NCBI RefSeq assembly: GCF_025150745.1
Contig: NZ_CP102282.1
Span: 941,501-1,005,500 of the forward strand
Length of the DNA: 64,000 nucleotides
From: Eubacterium ventriosum
GTDB lineage: Bacteria; Bacillota; Clostridia; Lachnospirales; Lachnospiraceae
Reading direction: 5' to 3'
Below the pieces are notes generated by a model, which made no database searches, was not told the DNA's origin, and was given only the letters and a program-made list of their open reading frames with translations. Shown here one piece after another: positions 8,722-16,884 of the stretch (positions are counted from its first letter, which is position 1; every line of letters starts with the position of its first letter). A program made the translations under genes and the position numbers.

Positions 8722-8955
8722 AAAGTAATCAGATACGTTTGATATACGGTAAGCCGACGGACTGGAACGCCATGACCCATGAAAGGAGGGATATAAGAGC
8801 GAGCGACCACGCCAGTGATCCGTAAGCGACTGTTGGAAAAGTTGCTGCCATGACCCGTATATCAGAATAATGATACACTCGCATGGTGCGATTCACCCAT
8901 AAGAATGGGAATGGTGAAATTCCAGTGGAGCTTGCCAAAGCCATCTGATTACTTT
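8722..8955 (+). ncRNA. Candidate structured RNA of the ICE (unidentified class)
   Basis: The segment is closed by a perfect 13-bp pairing of AAAGTAATCAGAT (8722-8734) with ATCTGATTACTTT (8943-8955). Inside, TGATATACGG (8740-8749) pairs perfectly with CCGTATATCA (8855-8864). Smaller hairpins include AGCGAC/GTTGCT (about 8825-8846), CCCAT/ATGGG (about 8896-8909) and GGAAT/ATTCC. GCCATGACCC occurs twice, near 8770 and 8849. There is no plausible + strand protein, and the minus-strand open frame is explained by the stems. The position is between orf8 and the recombinase genes. I cannot assign it to a known RNA class. A DNA-level role such as a transfer or excision site is an alternative. Confidence 0.5.
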
Positions 8956-9032
8956 CTATTTATAGACAAATTCTTTCATAACGTACAAGCATTTTTGCAT
9001 ACTTTGTAAATATATTGTAGTGAGGTGGTTCA

Positions 9033-9176
9033 ATGGCAAATGATATAAAGGTAGTTTGCAAGAATGTTTTTAAAAATTGTGATAAAGCGGCGTTTACAAA
9101 AGCATTTACTCTAAAATGGATAGAGTTGATAAATCAATATGAAAAAAATAAAGGAAAGGCAACTCCTGCCAGATGA
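9033..9176 (+). CDS. 47-residue ORF in the excisionase position
   Basis: This short ORF begins MANDIKVVCKNVFK and ends KGKATPAR. It has a ribosome-binding site (TGAGGTGG) six bases before its ATG and ends about 80 bases before the recombinase. In Tn916 the corresponding place is held by xis. The product is basic and small, as recombination directionality factors often are, but I see no clear family motif. Treat it as a conserved-looking hypothetical gene. Confidence 0.55.
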   Translation: MANDIKVVCKNVFKNCDKAAFTKAFTLKWIELINQYEKNKGKATPAR

Positions 9177-9257
9177 TAGACAAACTATCCTACAAGATGT
9201 TATAATAACATTATGTAGAGATAGTTTGTTTCGTCTTCTCTAAAAGGAGAACGAAGC

Positions 9258-10826
9258 ATGATAGAATCGAAATCAAGAGTTGCTATCTATTGCCGCTTAT
9301 CAGAGGAAGATAGAAACAAACAATCAGAAACAGACGACAGTAACAGTATTCAAAATCAAAAGTCAATGTTACTTCAATACTCATTAGAACATGGTTGGGA
9401 AGTCTACAATATATACAGTGATGATGATTACACTGGTTCTGACAGACGACGACCAGAATTTAACAGGTTGTTGGAGGACGCAAAGAATCGTAAATTTGAT
9501 ATTGTCCTTTGCAAGACACAATCCAGATTTACCAGAGAACTGGAATTAGTGGAAAAATATATCCACGGTCTTTTCCCTCTTTGGGGTATTCGTTTCATCA
9601 GTATTGTTGATAATGCGGATACTGCCAATAAGGGGAATAAGAAATCTCGACAGATTAACGGTCTGGTAAATGAGTGGTACTTGGAGGATATGTCAGAGAA
9701 TATTAAAAGTGTTCTCACTGACAGAAGAAAGAACGGACACCATATCGGTGCTTTCGCCCTGTATGGGTACAAAAAAGACCCAGATGTAAAAGGTCATTTG
9801 ATTATTGATGAAGAAGCTGCGGAAGTTGTCAGAGAAGTTTTTACACTGTTTTCACAAGGGTATGGAAAGACCGCCATTGCCCGTATGCTGAATGACAGAG
9901 GAATCCCGAATCCTACGGAATACAAACGACTTCATGGATTACGTTACAAACAACCGAAAACGAAAAATAACACTTTATGGAAATATTTTAATATTTCTGA
10001 TATGTTAGTAAATGAAATGTATATTGGAAATATGGTACAGGGTAAATATGGCAGCATATCTTATAAAACAAAGCAAAATAAACCCAGACCAAAAGACCAA
10101 TGGTACAGAGTTGAGGGTACACATGAGCCGATTATCGAACGTGAATTATGGGATAGAGTTCAAGCTATGGTCGCTCAAAAAGCAAAACCTTTTATAGTAG
10201 GAACAATCGGTTTGTTTGCAAGAAAGGCTCGTTGCATGAATTGCGGTTATACAATGCGTTCATCAAAAAATCGTGGCAAGCACTATTTACAATGTTCTTG
10301 TCGTCATATATCAAAAGACGCTTGTATAGGCTCTTTCATTTCTGTAGATAAACTAGAAAAAGCTGTGATTGATGAACTTAATAGGTTATCCGCAGAATAT
10401 CTTGATAAAGATGAGCTTGAACAAAATGTGCAATTCAACAATGACTTGCGAGGTCAAAAGGAAGCTCTGGAAAAGGGGATTGCCGCTTATCAAAAGAAGA
10501 TTGCGGAATACACAAAAGGAATCCGTGAGTTATATTTAGATAAGGTAAAGGGTATTCTTTCAGAACTCGATTATTTGGATTTATCCAAAGACTTCTCAAC
10601 ACAAAAAGAAAGGCTCGAAAAACTGGTAATTGATACGCAGAAACAGCTTGACGTTATCGAAAGGAAAATGCTGATTGGCGACAACAGACGACAGTTAATC
10701 GAGCAATATACAAATCTTGAACACTTAGACAGGGAAACAGTTGAAAAACTGATTGATTATGTATTGGTCGGTAAGAAAGACCCTGTAACTAAGGAAGTAC
10801 CTATTGAAATACATTGGAATTTCTAA
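9258..10826 (+). CDS. Large serine recombinase (TndX/TnpX-type ICE integrase)
   Basis: This 522-residue recombinase integrates and excises the element. The N-terminal resolvase domain (about residues 7-150) shows the catalytic serine in YCRLSEEDR (Ser15) and conserved arginines in SRFTREL. A recombinase domain follows (about 165-270), then a zinc ribbon (CMNCGYTM with CSC and DAC) and a coiled-coil-rich C-terminal part (about 390-480). The length is close to TndX of Tn5397 (about 530). Tn5397 likewise has a Tn916-like body with a serine recombinase in place of the tyrosine integrase. It starts after AAAGGAGAACGAAGC. Confidence 0.93.
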   Translation: MIESKSRVAIYCRLSEEDRNKQSETDDSNSIQNQKSMLLQYSLEHGWEVYNIYSDDDYTGSDRRRPEFNRLLEDAKNRKFDIVLCKTQSRFTRELELVEKYIHGLFPLWGIRFISIVDNADTANKGNKKSRQINGLVNEWYLEDMSENIKSVLTDRRKNGHHIGAFALYGYKKDPDVKGHLIIDEEAAEVVREVFTLFSQGYGKTAIARMLNDRGIPNPTEYKRLHGLRYKQPKTKNNTLWKYFNISDMLVNEMYIGNMVQGKYGSISYKTKQNKPRPKDQWYRVEGTHEPIIERELWDRVQAMVAQKAKPFIVGTIGLFARKARCMNCGYTMRSSKNRGKHYLQCSCRHISKDACIGSFISVDKLEKAVIDELNRLSAEYLDKDELEQNVQFNNDLRGQKEALEKGIAAYQKKIAEYTKGIRELYLDKVKGILSELDYLDLSKDFSTQKERLEKLVIDTQKQLDVIERKMLIGDNRRQLIEQYTNLEHLDRETVEKLIDYVLVGKKDPVTKEVPIEIHWNF

Positions 10827-10912
10827 GGTTCTCATATCTGGCAGCTAGTATGCCAGATTATCGGGAACTATCTTTTAAAACCTCAATGTTGTTTTTACAT
10901 AATCGTACCATC
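10827..10912. other. Right end of the ICE and attachment junction inside cotJC
   Basis: Between the recombinase stop and the cotJC reading frame lies an ICE terminal segment with an imperfect stem around TCTGGCA and TGCCAGA. Reading cotJC on the minus strand, similarity to CotJC stops after EDMAA and only a few foreign codons follow. A GA dinucleotide on the minus strand at 10911-10912 coincides with the expected start of the next native Glu codon. GA is the crossover dinucleotide of TndX-type recombinases. The exact crossover point is inferred. Confidence 0.6.
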
Positions 10913-11317
10913 CGCAGCCATATCTTCTATAAGGTCTGCAATAGGATCACCACAAGATTGGAAGGTAGTAGCTGAGAAAGGAACACCTCCGGCAGACTGT
11001 GGCCATACGCCCAAAGTGTGGTCGACATAGTATTTCTCAAAGCCTGCAAGGTCAATATCATCACAAGGAAGGTCTTTTACAAGCTGGGAAACAATGGAGC
11101 CGACCATTTCGAGATGCCCAAGTTCTTCCACCGCAATATCATTGATTAAACCTGCAACTTTAGGGTTTTTCATTGCAAATTTCTGTGACATATAACGCAT
11201 TGCGGCCGCTGATTCTCCGTCAGGACCCCCATACTGACTCAAAACTATTTGAGCAATTTTTGGACTTTTGATTTTAATATTTACAGGATACTGTAATCTT
11301 TTTTCATAATTATACAT
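10895..11317 (-). pseudogene. cotJC: CotJC spore-coat manganese-catalase-like protein, truncated by the ICE
   Basis: The first ~134 codons match CotJC of spore formers: MYNYEKRLQYPV at the start, then YGGPDGESAAAMRYMSQ, EELGHLEM and GDPIADLIEDMAA. After that the frame runs into ICE sequence and stops at 140 residues; the B. subtilis protein is about 189. The missing part normally contains the Glu after AAE and the His in REREIVH that complete the di-manganese site, so the product is probably inactive as a catalase. The remainder should lie beyond the left end of the ICE, outside this window. It is the third gene of the cotJABC operon and its start overlaps cotJB. Confidence 0.88.
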
Positions 11318-11589
11318 TAGCAGTTACCTCCTTCCCAAGGCATTGGACCTTTATTCCAGTCCCAGTAGTCCTTATTTGCTACATCATATGCCGAAAGAGG
11401 TCCAAAATTGTTAGTGTACATTTCCCACGCCTCTTCCCGCATTTCCTTCGCCTTGCGATAGTATTCAAGGGCCTCCATGCAATTGGGATGAGTATCAAGG
11501 AACAGCTTTACGTCATCCATTGCAAAACTTGCTTTAGTAATAATATCCATAAGTTTTTCTTTACTCATATCACACTTCATCGCCCACAT
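11317..11589 (-). CDS. cotJB: Spore coat protein CotJB
   Basis: This 90-residue protein matches the CotJB family in length and pattern: a helical N-terminal part with DVKLFLDTHPNCMEALEYY, followed by a Tyr/Trp-rich tail (YDVANKDYWDWNKGPMPWEG). CotJ proteins form part of the inner coat of Bacillus and Clostridium spores and are made in the mother cell during sporulation. The frame overlaps cotJA upstream and cotJC downstream, a tightly packed operon. The recognisable start may be MSKEKLMDI, six codons into the frame. Confidence 0.92.
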   Translation of the reverse strand: MWAMKCDMSKEKLMDIITKASFAMDDVKLFLDTHPNCMEALEYYRKAKEMREEAWEMYTNNFGPLSAYDVANKDYWDWNKGPMPWEGGNC

Positions 11590-12047
11590 CCCCTTCCAAC
11601 ATAAGGTTTATAAAGTTCCTTGAATATGGTTCCACAGCCTATAGCCTGGTCAATGTCATAAACATCCTGCCATTTTTGCCAAGGGACAAAACACATACCG
11701 GGAGCCATATGGTCGACATGTTCTGTTCCACGGTCACAACCCTCATTGTTCCGTTTCATATTGCAACCACAACCCTGATTATCATAAGTCATATTGCAAC
11801 CACATCTATGGTTATCATTTCCGATACTGTGATTCATAGTATTGCGTTCCATACCACGATTTGGGTTATCCATTTTTCGTTCTCTCACATTGTTGTTCAT
11901 TTCACATCCACATTCCTGTCCCGACATAGGTCTGCCACATGGCATCATTCTGTTACAATTACCACGATTATATCTTCCGTTTCTTGGCGTATTCATATTG
12001 TTATGATTAAAACAATTTGCGTTTTGATTGCAATTGTTACAGTCCAT
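11577..12047 (-). CDS. cotJA: Spore coat protein CotJA, with Asn/Cys-rich N-terminal extension
   Basis: The C-terminal ~45 residues (CFVPWQKWQDVYDIDQAIGCGT and GRGCGR at the end) are the CotJA domain. The N-terminal ~110 residues are low complexity, rich in Asn, Cys, Met and Arg with repeated CGCNM motifs, and are longer than in B. subtilis CotJA (about 80 residues in total). The Cys-rich part could support disulfide cross-linking in the coat. The start at 12047 is preferred because GGAG lies six bases upstream; another ATG is at 12059. It heads the cotJABC operon, whose last gene is broken. Confidence 0.85.
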   Translation of the reverse strand: MDCNNCNQNANCFNHNNMNTPRNGRYNRGNCNRMMPCGRPMSGQECGCEMNNNVRERKMDNPNRGMERNTMNHSIGNDNHRCGCNMTYDNQGCGCNMKRNNEGCDRGTEHVDHMAPGMCFVPWQKWQDVYDIDQAIGCGTIFKELYKPYVGRGCGR

Positions 12048-12280
12048 AAAAATCTCCATTTTCTTTTTGTTCTACAGTATTATTCTATGCATAAAATAAT
12101 TTGGTGTTAAATAAAAATAAAAAAATAAAATAAATGCAATATTTTTTGAAAACCTTTCGTTTAATATGTAAAGACACAAGGAAAGCTAGCAAAATAAAGT
12201 GACTTTGAAACAACAGTAAGGAAGACTATGAAAAATCAGTATTAAATCAAGAAGGATACACAAACAAGGAGGTAGGAGCT

Positions 12281-14254
12281 ATGAGGAAAACATCAAAATT
12301 TTTATTTGCAACAGCTATGGCAGTAACTGTTTTGGCATTGGCTAATCCATCACCAACAGTAATGGCTAAATCAAAAGGGAAAAAGGCAAAGGTAGTATAC
12401 ACGCTTAAAAAAGGCACACTTACAATCTCAGGAAAAGGTGAAATGCCTAAGAAAATGACTTTCAAAAATAATAAGAAAGTTAAAAAAGTAGTTATTAAAA
12501 ACGGTGTAACGTCAGTTTCAGACAAAGCATTTTATAAGTGTAAAAACTTGTCAAAAGTAACAATTGGCAAATCGGTTAAGAAAATAGGAATTGATAGTTT
12601 TAATGGAACAAAAATTAAGAAAGTAACAATTCCTAAGAAAGTAAAAGAAATCGGTCAGGATGCTTTTGAAAATTGTAAGCAGTTAGAAAATATCACATTA
12701 CCAGGAAAGTATACATTAAAAAAGAAAAAAGGTGATGACGCTTATGCAACAATTATGGGCGGTTCAATGGCTGACACAGTAACTTTTTCAACAAGTATTG
12801 ATTTAAAGACAGTTACATATGTTAATTCTAATGTTTTTGATGTTAGTGCAAATGACAAGAATTATACATCAAAGTCAGGAATGATTTACACAAAGGACGG
12901 AAAAACTCTTGTAAGAGTATCAGCAGGAACAAAGGAACTTTCAATAGATGAAGGTTGTGAAACATTTGCATTACAGTCAATTCTCTATGCAAGATATTTT
13001 GATGGAGATGATTATGTAGTTTGTAACAAACTTGAAAAGATAAGAATACCGGCATCAGTCAAGAAGATTGACTTATATGCATATGAAGCGGGAGATTCTC
13101 TTGACAGATTTGATGAAGTAAAAGATGTAGTGATTTCAGCTACAGATTTAGATGGGGAAAGTATTGTAAATCTTTGCAACCGTACAAATATTTCTACATG
13201 GGCAAATGTTGCAAAGCAGGTACCAGACGTAAAGGTTGAGGATGGAATGTATATTTCAAAGGAAGGAGTAATGCTTGGTTACGAAGGTAAAGACGAGAAA
13301 GTTGTAATACCTGAAGGTGTTAATACTATTGCTTCAAATGTATTAAAAGTAAAAAATATTGATGGAAAAAAAGTAGCAAAAGAAATTGTAATGCCTGACA
13401 CAGTTACTACAATAGAGGATGATGCTTTCTATGAGGCAAAGGGTGTTGAACAGGTTACATGGTCAAAGAGCCTAAAAACTGTAGGAGATAGCGCTTTTGC
13501 AGGTTGCAGTTTAATAACATTGGATATGCCAACAACAGTGACAAAGTGGGGCGAAAATGTATTTGCGGATAATCAGTTGGAAAAGATTACAATTTCAAGT
13601 GCAATAAAAGAAATTCCACAGAATATGTTTACAAGATGTGGTTTCTTAAAAGAAGTTGTTATACCTGACAATATTGAAAAAATTGGATGCTCAGCTTTTG
13701 CAAATTGTGGCAGATTAGAAAAAATAACAATAGGAAAGAATGTAAAAGTCATTGAAGCGGCTGCATTTAATAATACGGATTTAAAGGAACTTGTAATACC
13801 GGCAAATGTAGAAAAAGTTGAAACAGATGCTTTCAGTGAGATTTGGTACCTTGGAAATGTTACAATAGAAGGCAAAACAGTTATTGAAAATGGTGCATTT
13901 GGCAGCTCATCATATCCAACTTTAGACTATAGAGCAGGTGCACAGTATAATAAAACTAGTATAAAATTAAGAAGCGTTAAAAAGTCCAAAAATAAATACC
14001 TTACAACTAAGACAAAATGGGTTAAAGTCAAAGGTGTTAGCGGTTACGAAGTAAAAGTTGCAACAGACAAAAAGTTCAAGAAGAACACAAAAACTGTAAA
14101 AGTAACCGAAACAAAAACAGATGTAACTGTTAAAATTAAAGTTAAAGATGTTAAAAAAATCAAAAAAGTTTATGTTAAAGTAACTCCATACACATTTGTT
14201 AATGGTACAAAAGTATATGGAATTGCACAGACAGATTTAATGGAGATTAACTAA
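12281..14254 (+). CDS. Secreted BspA-type leucine-rich-repeat protein
   Basis: This 657-residue secreted protein has a signal peptide (about residues 1-29, ending TVMA) and many LRR_5/BspA repeats of about 23 residues with the pattern I-x-x-x-AF-x-x-C-x-x-L-x-x-V-x-I. Clear blocks are around residues 60-135 and 345-530. The C-terminal ~90 residues form a basic Fn3-like domain (KTKWVKVKGVSGYEVKVATD). No sortase signal or transmembrane anchor is present. Such proteins are common in gut Firmicutes and are thought to bind host or bacterial surface molecules. The ribosome-binding site is AGGAGGTAGGAGCT. A strong terminator follows. Confidence 0.88.
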   Translation: MRKTSKFLFATAMAVTVLALANPSPTVMAKSKGKKAKVVYTLKKGTLTISGKGEMPKKMTFKNNKKVKKVVIKNGVTSVSDKAFYKCKNLSKVTIGKSVKKIGIDSFNGTKIKKVTIPKKVKEIGQDAFENCKQLENITLPGKYTLKKKKGDDAYATIMGGSMADTVTFSTSIDLKTVTYVNSNVFDVSANDKNYTSKSGMIYTKDGKTLVRVSAGTKELSIDEGCETFALQSILYARYFDGDDYVVCNKLEKIRIPASVKKIDLYAYEAGDSLDRFDEVKDVVISATDLDGESIVNLCNRTNISTWANVAKQVPDVKVEDGMYISKEGVMLGYEGKDEKVVIPEGVNTIASNVLKVKNIDGKKVAKEIVMPDTVTTIEDDAFYEAKGVEQVTWSKSLKTVGDSAFAGCSLITLDMPTTVTKWGENVFADNQLEKITISSAIKEIPQNMFTRCGFLKEVVIPDNIEKIGCSAFANCGRLEKITIGKNVKVIEAAAFNNTDLKELVIPANVEKVETDAFSEIWYLGNVTIEGKTVIENGAFGSSSYPTLDYRAGAQYNKTSIKLRSVKKSKNKYLTTKTKWVKVKGVSGYEVKVATDKKFKKNTKTVKVTETKTDVTVKIKVKDVKKIKKVYVKVTPYTFVNGTKVYGIAQTDLMEIN

Positions 14255-14310
14255 GACTTTAATGGCTTAACAGCAACAAAACCCAGAAAAACTTAATATT
14301 ATGGTAATAA

Positions 14311-14356
14311 CCCGGGAAATCAGAAAGGTAACAAACAAGATTTCCCGGGTATTATA
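14311..14356 (+). terminator. Terminator after the LRR gene
   Basis: CCCGGGAAATC (14311-14321) pairs perfectly with GATTTCCCGGG (14339-14349), followed by a T-rich stretch. Confidence 0.85.
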
Positions 14357-14380
14357 TTTTGTATAGAAGAAATATAACTG

Positions 14381-14409
14381 TTGGTTTTTGTCAGAAACTG
14401 GGGTATACT
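14381..14409 (+). promoter_or_regulatory. Promoter of pfp
   Basis: TTGGTT (14381-14386) and TATACT (14404-14409) are 17 bases apart, about 30 bases before the ribosome-binding site of the phosphofructokinase gene. Confidence 0.55.
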
Positions 14410-14441
14410 AGATTTCGTGGAATAAAGTTTTGGAGGTAATT

Positions 14442-15677
14442 ATGAGAAATTGTTTAGTTGCACAGTCTGGTGGACCGACTGTGGCTATTAACTCAAGCTT
14501 GGCGGGAGTAATTCAGGGAGCAATCGACAGCAAAAAGTTTGACAAGGTTTACGGCTCTCTTAATGGTGTACAGGGACTTTTAAATGGATGCCTTATGGAT
14601 TTGACTGAAAAAGTTGAACAGGTGCCTATGTTTATTGAATTGTTAAAAAAGTCACCTTCTATGTATTTAGGTTCATGTAGATATCAGTTGCCTGATTATA
14701 CAGAAGACGATGCACCATATGCATATATTTTTAATAAGTTTGAAACATATGAAATAGATGCATTTTTCTATATTGGCGGAAATGATTCTATGGACACGGT
14801 AGACAAGCTTAACACATATGCAAAAGCTGTTGGAAAGGATGTTAAGATAGTTGGTATTCCTAAGACTATTGATAATGATTTGTGTATTACAGACCATACA
14901 CCGGGCTATGGTTCAGCAGCAAAATATGTGGCATCTACTTTACTGGAAATAGGTCACGACACATCAATTTATCCAATTAACAGCGTAACTATTGTAGAAA
15001 TTATGGGACGTGATGCAGGGTGGCTTACAGGGGCTTCAGTCCTTGCAAGAAATAAATATAATCATGCACCTCATCTTATTTATTTGCCGGAAGTTGCTTT
15101 CGATGAGGCTCAGTTTATTGAAGATGTAAGAGAGGCAATTAAGAAATACAATAACGTTGTAATTGCTGTTTCAGAGGGAATCAAAAATGCAGAAGGAAAG
15201 TACATTAGTGCCACATCTGCAGTGGAAGATACTTTTGGACACAGCCAGTTAAGCGGAACAGGAAAGTGCTTAGAATATATTATTAAGCAGAATCTTCAGG
15301 TAAAGGTTCGTTCTGTTGAAATTAATATTTTGCAAAGATGTGCTGCACATATGTCTTCTATTACAGATATTGGCGAAGCATTCAGACTTGGGCGTCATGC
15401 AGTTGAAACTGCACTTGAAGGCAAGTCAGGCGTTATGGTTACAGCAATCAGAAAAGCTAACGAACCATATAGTGTTAAAATGGGAGACACAGATGTTAAA
15501 AATGTGGCAGGCCTTGTAAAACATGTTCCAAGAGAATGGATTAACGAAAGAGGAAATGATGTAACACAGGATTTTGTTGATTACGCATATCCGCTTATTC
15601 TTGGGGAACCGGTTGTTAAGTATGAGAGAGGAATTCCTGATTATTTGGATGTTTCTCATTTGTATCCTAATAACTAA
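14442..15677 (+). CDS. pfp: Pyrophosphate-dependent 6-phosphofructokinase
   Basis: This 411-residue enzyme phosphorylates fructose 6-phosphate to the 1,6-bisphosphate, here probably with pyrophosphate as donor. The nucleotide/PPi loop is AQSGGPTVAINSS, the substrate region is IPKTIDNDL, and MGRDAGWL and EG (VSEGI) follow in family order. PPi-type enzymes carry GGND and a Lys in KTIDND as seen here (YIGGNDSMD), while ATP-type enzymes have GGDGS. The start at 14442 follows TTTGGAGGTAATT; an upstream in-frame TTG at 14430 has no separate site. Fructose-bisphosphate aldolase, the next glycolytic step, is encoded directly downstream under its own promoter. Confidence 0.93.
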   Translation: MRNCLVAQSGGPTVAINSSLAGVIQGAIDSKKFDKVYGSLNGVQGLLNGCLMDLTEKVEQVPMFIELLKKSPSMYLGSCRYQLPDYTEDDAPYAYIFNKFETYEIDAFFYIGGNDSMDTVDKLNTYAKAVGKDVKIVGIPKTIDNDLCITDHTPGYGSAAKYVASTLLEIGHDTSIYPINSVTIVEIMGRDAGWLTGASVLARNKYNHAPHLIYLPEVAFDEAQFIEDVREAIKKYNNVVIAVSEGIKNAEGKYISATSAVEDTFGHSQLSGTGKCLEYIIKQNLQVKVRSVEINILQRCAAHMSSITDIGEAFRLGRHAVETALEGKSGVMVTAIRKANEPYSVKMGDTDVKNVAGLVKHVPREWINERGNDVTQDFVDYAYPLILGEPVVKYERGIPDYLDVSHLYPNN

Positions 15678-15747
15678 AGTAGAGAACAAACTTCACAATA
15701 ATTTTATAAAAGTGCAAAAAACATAGTTATATTAGCGAATATTAGTG

Positions 15748-15775
15748 TTGCAATACTACCAAAATGGGTTATAAT
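15748..15775 (+). promoter_or_regulatory. Promoter of fba
   Basis: TTGCAA (15748-15753) and a perfect TATAAT (15770-15775) are 16 bases apart, about 50 bases before the aldolase start. Confidence 0.65.
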
Positions 15776-15826
15776 ATAAGCAGTTGTTTAAAAATTAACA
15801 ATGAATGAATTTTACGGAGGTACATT

Positions 15827-16693
15827 ATGTTAGTATCAGCTAAAGAAATGTTAGAAAAAGCTAAAGCAGGCCACTATGCAGTAGGTCAGTTTAATATCAA
15901 CAACCTTGAATGGACAAAGTCAATTCTTTTAACAGCAGAAGAATTAAAGAGCCCTGTTATTTTAGGTGTATCTGAAGGTGCTGGAAAGTACATGACAGGA
16001 TACAAGACAGTAGTAGGAATGGTTAACGGAATGATGGAAGAACTTGGAATTACAGTTCCAGTTGCTCTTCACTTAGATCATGGTTCATATGAAGGATGTT
16101 TAAAGTGTGTTGAAGCAGGATTTTCATCAATCATGTTCGACGGTTCACATTATCCAATCGAAGAAAACATCGAAAAGACTAAAGAATTAGTTAAAATCGC
16201 TAACGAACACGGTATGTCACTTGAAGCAGAAGTTGGTTCAATCGGTGGTGAAGAAGACGGTGTTATCGGTAGGGGTGAATGTGCAGATCCTGATGAATGT
16301 AAGGCTATTGCTGATTTAGGAGTAACTATGTTAGCAGCAGGTATTGGTAACATTCATGGTAAATATCCAGCAAACTGGGAAGGATTAAGCTTTGAAACAT
16401 TAGCAGCAGTTAGTGAAAAAGTTGGTAATATGCCATTAGTTCTTCATGGTGGTACAGGAATTCCTGCAGACCAGATTAAGAAAGCTATCTCACTTGGCGT
16501 TTCAAAGATTAACGTTAATACAGAATGTCAGCTTTCATTTGCTGAAGCTACAAGAAAATACATCGAAGCTGGTAAGGACTTAGAAGGAAAGGGATTCGAT
16601 CCTCGTAAGTTACTTGCACCAGGTGCTGAAGCAATCAAAGCAACAGTAAAAGAAAAAATGGAACTTTTCGGTTCAGTTGGAAAAGCTGAATAA
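15827..16693 (+). CDS. fba: Class II fructose-bisphosphate aldolase
   Basis: This 288-residue zinc-dependent aldolase cleaves fructose 1,6-bisphosphate into two triose phosphates. The catalytic and zinc ligands are visible in order: LHLDHGS (Asp and His), EAEVGSIGGEEDG (Glu), GIGNIHGKY (His) and LHGGTGIP (His), then the phosphate-binding KINVNTECQ. It follows pfp in the order of glycolysis, has its own promoter and ends at a strong terminator. The ribosome-binding site is ACGGAGGTA. Codons are strongly biased, as expected of a highly expressed gene. Confidence 0.96.
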   Translation: MLVSAKEMLEKAKAGHYAVGQFNINNLEWTKSILLTAEELKSPVILGVSEGAGKYMTGYKTVVGMVNGMMEELGITVPVALHLDHGSYEGCLKCVEAGFSSIMFDGSHYPIEENIEKTKELVKIANEHGMSLEAEVGSIGGEEDGVIGRGECADPDECKAIADLGVTMLAAGIGNIHGKYPANWEGLSFETLAAVSEKVGNMPLVLHGGTGIPADQIKKAISLGVSKINVNTECQLSFAEATRKYIEAGKDLEGKGFDPRKLLAPGAEAIKATVKEKMELFGSVGKAE

Positions 16694-16722
16694 TCCATAC
16701 AAAAATAAAGCAAGAATACATG

Positions 16723-16745
16723 CCCCGGCAAAAGCCGGGGTTTTT
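16723..16745 (+). terminator. Terminator after fba
   Basis: CCCCGGC (16723-16729) and GCCGGGG (16734-16740) form a perfect 7-bp GC-rich stem with an AAAA loop, followed by TTTTT. Confidence 0.93.
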
Positions 16746-16884
16746 CTTTTGGCAGGAGGAGATTCCTATACATAATGATATAATTGATTATTTTGCTATG
16801 TTAGATAATATAATCAAAAATCACTTATATAATTCTTGATTAAAGTTTAAAAAGTATTTATACTTTACTAAGAAAGGTTATGAT

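Noticed and set aside
8729-8944. 71-codon minus-strand open frame in the ICE regulatory region
   Set aside because: It coincides with the paired stems of the structured RNA candidate, has no ribosome-binding site and looks like no known protein.
11676-12110. 144-codon + strand frame opposite cotJA
   Set aside because: It mirrors the repetitive Asn/Cys codons of cotJA, and its Thr/Ile/His-rich product is not protein-like.
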